The translations under genes were made by a program, and so were the position numbers. Under the pieces are notes generated by a model. It worked only from the letters and a program-made list of their open reading frames with translations. It was not told the origin of the DNA and did not search any database. Positions 10,476 through 21,226 of a DNA stretch of 64,000 nucleotides are shown here, piece after piece. Source of the stretch: Voacanga thouarsii (taxonomy: Eukaryota; Streptophyta; Magnoliopsida; Gentianales; Apocynaceae); NCBI GenBank assembly GCA_026120185.1, contig JANUWF010001491.1:3410001-3474000 (forward strand), written 5' to 3'. The stretch's first letter is position 1, and each line of letters begins with the position of its first letter.

Positions 10476-11828
10476 CAAGAACAAGTAGGAAAACACAATA
10501 TTTAATCAATCAATTTCAAAACACTATCTCTAATGCTTTCTTTATTCAAGAACATAAAAGACATGGTACTATATCTTTCACAACCAATCTAAGACTTGTG
10601 TAAGTGAATAATGACTTACTAGAACCATCCCAATACTTTACAATATTCTCAAACCATTGGAAAGAATTTAGTTCAAAAAGAATATACATTCCATATACTT
10701 ACTTTTCAGACACACTCTGCACTAATCCAAGACATATCATGATTCTACTTAGATCAAGTAGGACTTTCAAACTTGTAATGTAAGGCTAAAGGTTTGTAAT
10801 ATAGTTTATCAAATGAAGGATATAAGAGAATCAAAAATCAAAGAAACTGAGAGTTCGCAAGAAAAGGATAAACAAATGAATCAATAATTTCCAACACTTC
10901 TTGCTCTCCTATTCCGAAAATAAATCAAACCATAACCTTATATTGCAATTACAACTCCACTCAAGCAGATCCTGCATTTTTTCTTTTTTCTCAACTCTTC
11001 TCGTCAACTCTACTTTATTTTTTCCACAAGATCACTCAAATTTGCAGCAATGGTGGCAAATACTTTATATGAACTTAACTTTTTACAGCTCAATCACCAT
11101 TCCTTTTGTGATCTTTTCTTTCTTCTTCTTTCAATAAGTTTTTTTCTTCTGTTTCTTTCCTTTTCTTTTCTTGTGTTCAATCTCTCTTTCCTTTTTCTTC
11201 TCTTTCTTTTCTTTCCTTTTCCTTTCCAAGTCAACTTGTTATTGATCCATGACTGAAAGTAACAAGCCATGATCTTTATCCCCACATTCTTCCTCAACAT
11301 TTTCTTACATATACTTTCATTCATCAAGAGCACAAAGATTTGGAAAATTATTCAAACTCTCATCAGCAAGCAATGGACAAAGTATTGTGACGGGTTTTAA
11401 AGAAAGAAATTAACCATTTAGGCTCAAAATAGACACTAGGGATAATATAACAATAGGTAGGCTTGAAAAGCTCAAACTATATAAAGAAGGCCTATTACCA
11501 TCATCCATAAGTTAAATCTTGATTGACTTTCTTATTTTTCCTTGAGAGGTATTCAAGTAAGTTCTAGAATGTGCCATGAATTTTAGTAGAAAAACAGGTT
11601 TAAGAACAATGCAAAGCATTTGATCAAGAACTGCTTCATCCAAGTGAGTGCAAAAAGTCATGCATAAGCCATAAATGATCTAGAACATATGCTCTATAAT
11701 CCATCATAAAGACATGCATTAAAAATATAGCTTGAAATCTCAAGAATTTTAGAAAAATTTGAAATTTTTCTCTCAAAATTTTCTCCCAAGAAGGCAAAAG
11801 TATATGTATAAAAGACTTGTTAATCAAA
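10476..11828 (-). other. Gyp-A non-coding tail, including a purine-rich stretch
   Basis: No gene is visible. From about 10968 to 11240 the minus (sense) strand is strongly purine-rich; the plus strand shows long T/C runs such as TTTTCTTTCCTTTT. Open frames here (for example the frame at 11094-11333 rich in K, R and E) reflect this composition. The same stretch occurs in Gyp-B at about 14617-14850. Confidence 0.6.
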
Positions 11829-11870
11829 TCACTCCCCCATGCTTAAACTGGACATTGTCCTCAATGGCCA
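11829..11870 (-). other. Gyp-A internal polypurine-like motif
   Basis: On the minus strand: TTGAGGACAATG, then CCAGTTTAAGCATGGGGGAGTG. It parallels the terminal motif GAGGACAAGC..AAGTGTGGGG about 1.4 kb away and is shared with Gyp-B (15449-15490). It might act as a second plus-strand primer, which is inference. Confidence 0.6.
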
Positions 11871-12178
11871 AAGAAATATAACAAGAACTAAACAATGCCA
11901 TGGGACCAAAAATATAAAGGAGAAGAGATAAGAAAAAATAAACTTCTATTCGTTGTGCATGGTGCTGTACAAGAGCTGAATGCTTGAAGAACGAGGCAGT
12001 GGCAAAATCCCTAAAAAGAAAAATAAAAAAAACACACCAAAGCATAAAAACTAGAAAAGAAAATAAATTAGAAATAAAAGAAAGAAGATAGTACATAGGA
12101 AAACAAAACTAACTAGAAAAAAAACATTAAAAGAGAAAGGAAAAACAAGAATTATCGAGAAAATATAGACAAGAATCA

Positions 12179-12528
12179 TCAATCCTCCACATCATCATCA
12201 TCCTCATCATCATCAGTTGGTGTAGAAGCTCCCTTACCACCATGAGGCCTAGAAGAATGCTGCCTCAACTCGGCAAACTGCAGCTCCATAGTATCTTGCC
12301 GTATCGGCATGTCCTCCATAGCATCTTGCAAGCGTAGGAGCACCTCCATTTGTTGGTCTAGTCATCCCAGCACGGTAGTCTCAAAGTCAGTCCGGTGTTG
12401 GGACTAAGAACTGCTAGCTCGTGCATGTGCTGGTAGTGGTGGTTGCTCCTCCTCCACTGTGGGTGGCCTTACCTGTCCGGGATGTCTGACCTTGAAGAGA
12501 GTTAGCCACTTCTTCAACTCCTGGCTGT
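12179..12528 (-). pseudogene. Gyp-A ORF2, C-terminal part
   Basis: Continues ORF2 from 21227 across the Gyp-B insertion: ..YSQELKKWLTLFKVRHPGQVRPPTVEEE.., with stops, ending in an acidic tail (PTDDDEDDDDVED) at the TGA at 12179-12181. It is collinear with residues about 280-399 of the Gyp-B ORF2. No known motif is visible in this part. Confidence 0.75.
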
Positions 12529-12533
12529 ACTTG

Positions 12534-14062
12534 TGATATATCTAGATTTGGGTATAAAAATCATACAAAAACTAAGCACATTCCCAATCAAGTTTAAATT
12601 AAAATATTCAATCCAAATCACATATATGAGCAAGTGCACTCATCATTAACCGAGCATAGGGTTCAAACGAGTGTCAATCCTCCAAGAACAAGTAGACATT
12701 AATCACCTTTCTTTCATTATTTAACTGACTCAATAAAGCAAAAAGTAAATAAAAATAAAAATAAAATAAAATAAAACTAAAACTATATACATGTTAAGGA
12801 TGGAGAAGTATGTAAATCAAACCATTGTGTAGACAAACATAATCTTAAATAACTCAACCATTATCATAGATATATTAATCCCTTGGCATCACAAAGGATT
12901 AAGATAGATTCACTTCTTTTTCAATCCATGAATCCCTATCTAGTAGGTAACTTAGTATCACATATTCTGTCTCAACCAGTCTTACCCAAAAGATGCATTA
13001 AACACAATCCTTGATTAAATTTTCATATTCTGGCAAATTTAAAACATTAAACTAACCAATGAATCCATATTCTGGCAAATATCAATTAACCTTTAATTAC
13101 CAATTCTTAGCAATTAATCCCTTTTTCAAGCTAGTTAAAAAACAATAAATATGAAACTAATAAATTGAAACCACCATCAACCCTTTTTTCAAGCAAGTCA
13201 ATAGAAAGTAACAAACAACCAATCTCATAATAAGCATAAGTAATTAAATACCAAGAAGAACAACCAATTAATCAAAAGATCAAATATCTCTAAATATTAT
13301 GAATCTCTAAAATAATGTCAAATTAAAATAAAACAATTAACATATCATTGTTCAAGAAAAAAAAACAAATTAAAAGAAATCACTCATAGACAAGCCTCAT
13401 TCTTCTTCATTTGAAGACCTTCTTGTACAACTCTCCTTGAATTGAAGAATTCCTCATTTGAGTGAGTAATTTTTAATGATAATCAATGAATTCTCCCCAT
13501 TTTTCTTTGTGTTTTTCATGTATTTATAGGCATAGGAAGTGCCTAAACTCGTAGGTACAGAGTTCTTGGCCGAGTAGAATTTAGAAGATACTAAAACTCC
13601 AAAGATTACCAAAAATTGCATAGAAAAAAATCAAGCACCACCTTATCTTCAAGGTACAGCCGGCGCCACATTGGCTCTCCGAGCCGGCACCGGTTGTGTT
13701 CTGCTTCTCTACTCGTTCGCTGATTTTTCTCCAAATTTTACACAATGAAGACCAGAATGCAGCCGGCGCTGCCTTGACTCTTGGAGCCGGCACTGATTTC
13801 CCTTTGTTCCACTCTATTTTGACAATTTTTTGTCGCTTCGAAGTTCATGCAATCCAGTGCATGGCCGGCGCCGGCGCTGCCTCTCTTCTGTTCTGTGATG
13901 TTTTTGTTTCGTTTTACCCTAAAAATCTGAAAAAATGAACAAAATACTTTTCCATGGGTAAAATCTCAAATATGAAGGAATATGACTAGTTATTGAACAA
14001 AATATATATCACAAAAGAACTTCAAATAACTAGGAAAAATATGACTAATTTAGCCCCTATCA
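12534..14062 (-). mobile_element. Gyp-B 3' LTR (1529 bp)
   Basis: Plus-strand ends are TGATATATCTAG and TAGCCCCTATCA. GC-rich modules lie at about 13657, 13760 and 13861. The TATA-like site at 13519-13527 reads TATAAATAC on the minus strand. Confidence 0.92.
13656..13892 (-). repeat. Three GC-rich modules (Gyp-B 3' LTR)
   Basis: Modules start near 13657 (AGCCGGCGCC.. GGCTCTCCGAGCCGGC), 13760 (AGCCGGCGCT.. CTCTTGGAGCCGGC) and 13861 (GGCCGGCGCCGGCGC). The spacing is about 102 bases. Confidence 0.8.
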
Positions 14063-14080
14063 TATTGCCCCACACTTAGC
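14063..14080 (-). other. Gyp-B 3' polypurine tract
   Basis: AAGTGTGGGGCAATA on the minus strand directly precedes the LTR start TGATAGGGGC. GAGGACAAGCAAAAAGC lies just upstream. Confidence 0.8.
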
Positions 14081-15448
14081 TTTTTGCTTGTCCTCAAGAA
14101 AAGTATCAAGATCAAGTAGGAAAACACAAGGTTAAATCAATCACTCAATCAATTTTCAAACCATATCTTCAATGCTTTATTCATTCAAGAACATAAAACA
14201 CATGCTACTATATCTTTCACAACCAATGCAAGACTTGTGTAAGTGATAAAGGACTTAGTAGAACCATCACAATAATTAACAATATTCTTAAACCATTGGA
14301 AAGAATTTAGTTCAAAAAGCATATCCATTGCATAGACTTACTCTTCATACACTCTCTCCACTAATCCGAGACATATCATGATTCTACTTAGATCAAGTAT
14401 GACTTTTAAGCTTGTAATGTAAGGCTAAAGGCTTGTAATGTAGCTTCTCAAACCAGAATATAGGAGAATCAAAAATCAAAGAAACTGAGAGTTCGCAAGA
14501 AAGGGATAAACAAAATGAATCAGTAATTTCCAACTCTTCTTGCTCTCCTATTCCAAAAATCAATCAAACCATAACCTTATTCAGCAATTCCAGCTCCACT
14601 CAAGCAAATCCTACAATTTTTCTTTTTCTTTCAACTCATTTTTTCACCACTGCTGTTGTTTTTGCTTTTTCTCACTTCTTCTCTCTTTTTCATTCTTTCT
14701 AGCAGCTTTTTGTTTTCTTCCCTTTTTCTTTTTCAACTCAATTTTCATTCTTTTCACTCTTACTGCTATTCTTCTTTTCTTTTCTTGTTTTCAATCTCTC
14801 TTTTCTTTTTCTTCTTTTTCTTCCTTCCCTTTCCTCTTCCAGCTCAACTCATTGTTGATCCATGACTAAAATTAACAAGTCATAATCTTTCTCCCAGCAT
14901 TCTTTCTCAACATGTTCTTACACATACTTTCATCCATCAAGAGTATAAAGATTTGAAAAATTATTCAAACTCTCAAAAACAAGCAATGGACAAAATATTG
15001 TGATGGGCTTTAATGAAAAAAATCAACAATTTAAGTTCAAAATAGGCACTAGGGATAATATGACAATAGGTAGGCTTGAAAAGCTCAAACTATCCAAAGA
15101 AGGCCTATTGTTGTCTTCCCTAAGTTAATCCATGACTATCTTTCTTGTTTCGCCTCGAGAGGTATTCAAGTAAGTTCTAGAATGCTCCATGAATTTTAGC
15201 AGAAAAATAGGTTTAAGAACAATATAAAGCATTTGATCAAGAACTACATAGTTCAAGTGCGTGCAAAAAGTCATGCATAAGCTATAAATGATCTAGAACA
15301 TATGCTCTATAATCCATCATAAAGACATGCACTAAAAATACAGCTTGAAATCTCTAGAAAATAAAAAATAATAATGATATAAATTTTTTTTTTCAAAATT
15401 TGCTCCCAAGAAAGCTAAAGAATATGTATAGAAGACATGTCAATAAAA
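14081..15448 (-). other. Gyp-B non-coding tail with purine-rich stretch
   Basis: No gene is visible. The stretch at about 14617-14850 is strongly purine-rich on the sense strand, collinear with the one in Gyp-A. Open frames rich in F, L and S on the plus strand here are its reverse reading. Confidence 0.6.
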
Positions 15449-15490
15449 TCACTCCCCCACACTTAAACTGGACATTGTCCTCAATGGCCA
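15449..15490 (-). other. Gyp-B internal polypurine-like motif
   Basis: Minus strand: TTGAGGACAATG then CAGTTTAAGTGTGGGGGAGTG, a close parallel of the 3' tract 1.4 kb away and of the Gyp-A site at 11829-11870. The G-run is intact in both copies. Confidence 0.65.
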
Positions 15491-15791
15491 AATAAAGATA
15501 ATAAGAACAAACAATACCATGGAACCAAAAAAATATAAAGGAGAAGAGATAAGAAAAACAAACATCTATTCATTTTGCAATGTGTCATACGAGATCTAAA
15601 TGCTTGAAGAATGAGACATTGGCAAAATACCTAAAAAGAAAAATACAAAAGAGCACACTAGAGCATATAAACTAGAAAAGAAAATAAAGCAAAAACAAAA
15701 GAAAGAACATAGTACACAAGAAAACAACCTAACTAAAAAAAAAAAGAGAAAGGAAAAATAAGAGTTATCTAGAGAATATAGACAAGCATCA
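15491..15791 (-). other. Spacer after Gyp-B ORF2
   Basis: AT-rich non-coding sequence between the ORF2 stop and the internal polypurine-like motif. A small plus-complement open frame (FFFLVRLFSCVLCSFF) is a composition artefact. Confidence 0.5.
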
Positions 15792-16991
15792 TCAGTCCTC
15801 ATTATCATCATCATCAGCTGGTGCAGAGGTACCCGCACCACCATGTGGCCCAAAAGAATGCTGCCTCAACTCAGCCAACTGCTACTCCATAGTAGCTTGC
15901 TATCTCGTCATGTCATCCATTGTACCCTGCAAGTGTAGGAGCACCACCATTTGCTGATTGAGTCATCCAAACACAGTAGTCTCAAAGTCAGTCCGGGAGT
16001 GGGACTGAGAACTGCTAGCTCGTGCACATGCCAATGGTGGTGGATTCTCTTCCTCCACTGTGGGTGGCCTTGCCTGACCGGGATGTTTGACCTCAAAGGG
16101 AGTTAGCCACTTCTTCAACTCCTGGCTGTACTTGTACCCGCAACTCAAAAGAGTTTGCTCAGTGACCATATCGTGCTCGGTGGTAGCCTCCATGAGTTCT
16201 CCTTCAAGACTCACCCCAAAGTCTTCCAGAATTTTCACTATAACCAGGGGAAAAATGAAGGCTTTTGTGGAAAGATGGTGATGAACAACCTCCGTAATAG
16301 AACGGATGATCAAGGGTGCCAGAGGGATATGTAATGTGTTCATCATCCTATGCAAAATATAAGTGTCAATAAGTCTAGTCTCATTGAAACCACTAGCACG
16401 GGGTATAACATTGAACCAAAACATGTAGACTAGAGCTCGAAAGTTAGCTACTAGATTATTGTTTGAATAGAAACTATTAGTTTGAAAGGCATTATGCTTA
16501 TGTAATCCTAGGGTAGCTCTAGTCCTTCTCACATCCTAATTCAGGTCAGAAAGAATCTTTTGATTATTCAAATCTATCCCTTACCACATATCATCATAAA
16601 AAACCTGAAGGAGATTAGCTAATTGGTTTTCAGTGATGACAATGGGAACTCCTTTCACTCTTGTTTCCATATGTGGAAGATGTTTATTGCCCTTATCCGT
16701 CATATTAGCATAGAATTCCTTAATAAGCTCGGGACAATCCTTCCCTTTCAATTGTACTATCGACCCCCATCCTAGCCTTTTAAACATCATTCCCAATTTG
16801 AGGGCATGGTCTAAGGTGGGTAAGAAAGTACGCTCAACAATAATCTTATTCGATGCTCTCCTACTGTACTATTCCTTACAAGATGTATTAATAAACGTAG
16901 TAGGTCTAAGGGACAAAAGATCAACCAATGATAGGGCTGAGAAAGAGGAAGTTCTCGCCCTTTTAGAAGACTGACCCCTTACTCTAGACAT
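15792..16991 (-). pseudogene. Gyp-B ORF2: plant transposon-protein-like domain, 399 codons
   Basis: One frame runs from ATG (16989-16991, MSRVRGQSSKRARTSS..) to TGA (15792), broken by about five internal stops. Residues about 50-210 carry LDHALKLGMMFKRLGW, PELIKEFYANMTD, RVKGVPI.ITENQLANLL, then FRALVYMFWFNVIPRA, RLIDTYILHRMM, IPLAPLIIRSI.EVVHHH and FIFPLVIVKIL.. These resemble the domain named 'putative plant transposon protein' (recalled as Pfam Transposase_32), where REFYAN and RG..I..... are typical. The C-terminus is acidic (PADDDDNED). Enzyme function is not established for this domain; I see no DDE or nuclease motif. In the element it occupies the place where pol would be. Confidence 0.75.
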
Positions 16992-18036
16992 GGTCATGCA
17001 AGGAATGGGGAAAATAGAAAGAGAGAACAATTGAGCTCCAAGACCTTAAAACTAGGCCACTACCCTTTCAAAGATATTCCTCAAATCTCAGGCAACCCTC
17101 AACCAGTCTTAAAATCCACAACAGCCCAAACTCCTTCAAGATATCAACTTCAACAACTAATTCAATCAATCACCTCCAATCAATTCAACACACCCTGCAC
17201 AATACATGTAAAGTTCATTGTAAAGCATAAGCGTGTTGAATATCCTCAATGTATACTAGTAAATATGATCATGTTAATAAAGGCAGCATTATGGTATTAT
17301 GTGATAAATAATGCACATTCCATATATTCAAGTATCTCAAATAGCCACAATTCTAGCCTTAGCTATATGAGGTCTCTAATGATCATAAGCATGAAATAAG
17401 TAGTGAAGGATCAATAACTCCTTATTTAGTCCAAGTCATGAAGCTCAAGGAGTAATGCATAAGTCAAGAAGGTATGCACAATCCTATTTTTCAGCCAAAA
17501 TTGTTCGTAAAATTAGAAAAAAATCATCTACACCGTTTTAACCATAGGAATTGAATAAAAAACATAGCTTTGTGCTCTTGTATGTATGGGCAAGCAAAAG
17601 ATGCAAGCTTTTTGTAGAAATCTAAGCTCATTGCTCGTGGATTGAATGTGATGTTATTATGACAAATTGAAGATTTTGAGGATTTCGATCCATAGGATCA
17701 TCAAAAGAGAAGTCAATAGATGTTATATAAGTGTTTAGGAGTTGCAAAATCAAATTTTTAAGAAGTGAAGGATGTGAAACCAGTGCGGGCTTGAGAGAAT
17801 TTAAAGAAAAAGTGGCCAGAATAGCCCTTAAATTGTGCTTCACTCGACAGGAACCGGCGCCGGTCAGAGCTCTTGGAGCCGGCGTTGGCTTGGTTTTGCC
17901 CAGGGTTTCTCCACTTTTTTTTTTAAATAAAAAATGCGAAACATACAACAATGCACTCTAATTAATCAATCAAATTGACCAAAAAAAAATATTATCTCAA
18001 TCAAAAAAACTAAAAGTAAAGAAAAGTAAAATTGCT
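16992..18036 (-). other. Gyp-B spacer between gag and ORF2, with one GC-rich module
   Basis: About 1 kb without a gene. It contains ACCGGCGCCGGTC and GAGCTCTTGGAGCCGGCG at about 17850-17892, the same module as in the LTRs. The collinear stretch in Gyp-A is 22080-23174 with its module at about 22970-23015. Confidence 0.6.
17848..17894 (-). repeat. GC-rich module inside Gyp-B
   Basis: ACCGGCGCCGGTC is a near-perfect palindrome, followed by GAGCTCTTGGAGCC. It matches the LTR modules in arrangement but lies in the internal region. Confidence 0.7.
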
Positions 18037-19414
18037 TCAATGTTTCCCACAGCTGTGTTCTCCTGGATTTTCCTTAGTATTCCCTGGTAATGTCCCCGCT
18101 TGACGATCTCCCAAGAGTTTGGCTAGTTGACCAATTTGGTTCTCTAAATTGTGCATGGAAGCCTCTAAGTTCCTTGTTGTTGCATGGACTACTTGGAACT
18201 TAGTCTCCGTGGTACTTACCAATTGGCCAATCAACTCTTCCAATGGTGGCTTTGAAGATGCTGCATTATTGTTCATGGGGTTTTGGTTCCTTTGATTTCT
18301 TCCAAAATTGAAAGACCCTTGTCTAGGTTGATTCCCACTGCTTCACGAGAAATTATGGTGATTTCGCTAACCAGGATTATAGGTAGAGCTATAAGGGTTG
18401 TTACCTGACTGGACAATACCAGTGAAGGCCGCTTGTTCCGACATTTTCTGGAGTGACCCCATATTTTGGCATTCATGATTAAGGTGTCCTTCTCCACAAA
18501 AATCACAATTGACGTTTAAAACCTAGCATTGAGGCATCACCATCTGTTCCATCTTTTAAGTTAAGGCGTCCACCTTAGCCTCTAATGCTGCCACAGTATC
18601 CATTTTGTGCACTCCTTGCACATGAGCTCTTGACCTTATACTCCCCCAAGAATAGTTATTAGAAGCCAAATTTTCAATAAGCTCAAATACCTATTCCGGG
18701 GTCTTATGATTGATGGAACCCTCTGCAGAACAATCCACCATTTGCCGTGTTGCAAACGTGAGACCATTCAAGAAGATAAGCATTTGCATTCCCAGCTCAA
18801 ATCCATGGTGTGGGTATTTTCTTTACATCTCCTTGAATTTCTCCCAACTTTCATATAAGGGCTCTGAATCTAATTATTGGAAGGCGAAGATTGCATTCCT
18901 ATGTTTGGCTGTCCTAGTTGGGGGAAAATATTTGGCCAAAAATTTTTCAGCTAGGGCATTCGAAGTAGTGATGGAACCTGTACGTAAAGACTTTAACCAA
19001 GATTTAGCTCTATCTCTCAAGGAAAAAGGAAAAAGTCTTAACTTAATGGCATCCTCAAAAACACCATTCTTCCTAAAAGTATCACAAATCTCAAGAAAAC
19101 TAGCTAAGTGAGCATTGGGATCTTCTTCAGGTATCCCATCAAATTGAACCATATTTTGAATCATTTGGATAATGTTAGGCTTTATTTCGAAATTGTTTGC
19201 ATCGATCCTAGGTCTAGTGATACTCGAGCCTGTGCCCAAAATCGCAAGTTTCACAAAGTCGTCCATAACCCTCCTATCATTCCCAGCGATTATTCTGTTG
19301 AGCACCATCCATCTCGATGATCTAGTTCCTTTAAATTGTCTGGCAAATTTTTGATAATATCCTTTCGATTTCAGGGTCAAAATCGACTACCTCGCCTTCC
19401 AATTTTCGGGTCAT
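18037..19414 (-). pseudogene. Gyp-B gag, Athila-type
   Basis: Starts at ATG 19412-19414 (MTRKLEGEVVDFDPEIER..) and ends at TGA 18037. Retrotransposon-gag core in the frame 19380-18874: NFEIKPNIIQMIQNMVQFDG.PEEDPNAHLASFLEICDTF, then DAIKLRLFPFSLRDRAKSWL and FLAKYFPPTRTAKHRNAI. A zinc knuckle CDFCGEGHLNHEC near 18460-18510 has the CX2CX3HX4C spacing also seen in Athila gag. A C-terminal segment (LIGQLVSTTETKFQ.., MHNLENQIGQLAKLL) is likely coiled coil. Gag forms the particle and binds RNA. There is a frameshift near the N-terminus and several stops. No protease follows. Confidence 0.85.
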
Positions 19415-19671
19415 GTAGCAAGGATAATACCTAAGAAAATGAGAAGCAAGTAAGATAACAGAATTAATGATTAAAATAAAATTAAAAGGTTACAAAGTTA
19501 GTTAAAAGAGTTTAGTCAAAGTTAGTAGGTTAGGTTACAAGAGTGTACAAGAATACATGAAATACAAAAGATAGGATAGCACCTTTTTGTGGAAAGAACA
19601 ATTATACATATTTTACATATTTACATATTAACATGGTTAGATCAACAAAATCTAAACTTTCATGCTATTGT
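19415..19671 (-). other. Gyp-B leader
   Basis: Short non-coding stretch between primer site and gag; collinear with 32937-33158 in Gyp-A. No further structure seen. Confidence 0.5.
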
Positions 19672-19689
19672 TCCCCAGCAATGGCGCCA
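19672..19689 (-). other. Gyp-B primer-binding site (tRNA-Asp type)
   Basis: The minus strand reads TGGCGCCATTGCTGGGGA, matching 16 of 18 bases of the site typical of plant Athila-like elements (TGGCGCCGTTGCCGGGGA, recalled as complementary to tRNA-Asp). It lies six bases inside the 5' LTR. The site is missing in Gyp-A. Confidence 0.88.
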
Positions 19690-20665
19690 AAAACTTGATG
19701 TATCTGGATTTAGGTATAAAAATCATACAAAAACTAAGCACATTCCCAATCAAGTTTAAATTAAAAATATTCAACCCAAATCATACATATGGGCAAGTGT
19801 ACTCATCATTAACCGAGCATAGGGTTTAAATGAGTGTCGATCCTCCAGCAACAAGTAGACATTAATCACCTTTCTTTCATTGTTTAACCGACTCAATAAA
19901 GCGAAAAATAAATAAAAAGAAAAATTAAATTAAATTAAATTAAAAGTATACACATGTCAAGGATGGAGAAGTATGTAAATCAAACTATTGTGAAGACAAA
20001 CATGATCTCAAAGAACTCAACCATTATCATAACTAATTATTCCCTTGGCATTATGAAGGATTAAGATAGACTCACTTCTTTTCAATCCATAAATCCCTAT
20101 CTACTAGGTAACATAGTATCACATATTCTGTCTCAACTAGCCTTACCCAAAAGATGGATTAAACACAATCCTTGATTAAATTCCCATATTCTGGCAAACT
20201 TAAAACATGAAACTAACCAATGAATCCATATTCTAACAGATATCAATTAACCTTTAATTACCAGTTCTTAGAAATTAACCCCTTTTTCAAGAAAGTTAAA
20301 AGACAACAAATATGAAACTAATGAATTGAAACCACTATCAACCCTTTTTTCAAGTAAGTCAATAGAATGTAACAATCAACCAATCTCGTAATAAGCACAA
20401 GTAATTAAATACTAAGAAGAACAACCAATTAATCAAAAGATCTAATATCTCTAAACATTATGAATCTCTAAAACAATGTCAAATTATAATAAAATAATTA
20501 ACATATCATTGTTCAAGAAAAAGAAAGCACTCATACACAAGCCTCCTTCTTCTTCCTTTGAAGACCTTCTTGTACAACCCTCCTTGAATTGAAGAATTCC
20601 TCCTTTGATTGAGTAATTTTCTATGATGATTAATGAATTCTCCCATTTTCCCTTGTGTTTTTCAT

Positions 20666-20674
20666 CTATTTATA
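20666..20674 (-). promoter_or_regulatory. Probable TATA box of the Gyp-A/B LTR
   Basis: TATAAATAG on the minus strand, followed by ATGAAAAACACAAGG. It is conserved at the same place in the two 3' LTRs (9877, 13519; the latter TATAAATAC) and degenerate in the Gyp-A 5' LTR (TATGAATAG, 34149). The first GC-rich module lies about 130 bases upstream in the transcription sense. Confidence 0.6.
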
Positions 20675-20797
20675 GGCTTAGGAAGTGCCTAAACTCGTAG
20701 GTATAAATTTCTTAGCGGAATAGAAGTTGGAAGATACTAAAACTCCGCAGATTACCAAAAACCGCGTAGAAAAATCAAGCACCACCATATCCTCAGG

Positions 20798-21050
20798 GTA
20801 CAGTCGGCGCTGCCTTGGCTCTCGGAGCGAGTTTCGGTTGTGTTTTACTTCTCTATTCATTCGCCAATTTTTCTCCGAATTTTGCATAATGAAGACCAGA
20901 ATGCAGCCGGCACTGTCTTGACTCTTGGAGCTGGTGTCGGTTCCCCTCTGTTCTGCTCTGTTTTGAAAATTTTTCGCTGCTTCAAATTTCATGCAATCAA
21001 ATGCATGGCCAGCGCTGGTTCTAGAGCCCTAGCCGGCACCGCCTCTCCTC
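20798..21050 (-). repeat. Three GC-rich modules (Gyp-B 5' LTR)
   Basis: Cores near 20801 (GTCGGCGCTGCC.. GGCTCTCGGAGC), 20904 (AGCCGGCACTG.. CTCTTGGAGC) and 21006 (GGCCAGCGCTGG.. CCCTAGCCGGCACCGCC). Confidence 0.75.
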
Positions 21051-21226
21051 TGTTCGGCGACGTTTTTGTTTCGTTTTACCCTAAAAATCTGAAATAATGA
21101 ACAAAATACCTTTCCATGTGTAAAATCTCAAATGTGAAAAATATGACTAGTTATTGAACAAAACATATCACAAAAGAACCGCAAATAACTAGGAAAAACA
21201 TTACTAATTTAGCCCCTATCAACTTG

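Larger units (their letters stand above)
12534..21221 (-). mobile_element. Gyp-B: complete member of the same family, inserted in Gyp-A
   Basis: Exact ACTTG duplication at 12529-12533 and 21222-21226. LTRs are 19696-21221 (5') and 12534-14062 (3'). Length is 8688 bp. In sense order it contains LTR, tRNA-Asp primer site, gag, GC-rich module, ORF2, internal polypurine-like motif, purine-rich stretch, 3' polypurine tract and LTR. No protease, integrase or reverse transcriptase motif is visible in any frame. By eye the LTRs differ at roughly 6-7% over the first 200 bases. It is the best reference copy of the family, although both genes have stops. Confidence 0.93.
19696..21221 (-). mobile_element. 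Gyp-B 5' LTR (1526 bp)
   Basis: Plus-strand ends are TGATGTATCTGG and TAGCCCCTATCA. Modules lie at about 20801, 20904 and 21006; TATA-like site at 20666-20674. Confidence 0.92.

Noticed and set aside
11094..11333. Lys/Arg-rich open frame resembling a basic protein
   Set aside because: It is the reading of a purine-rich stretch; the matching region in Gyp-B does not conserve it.
13581..13938. Open frames with repeated PAPRVKAAPAAFWSSLCKIWRK-like peptides in the Gyp-A/B LTRs
   Set aside because: They come from the GC-rich modules read in an open frame. The frame differs between LTRs (both strands show such frames) and lacks consistent starts.
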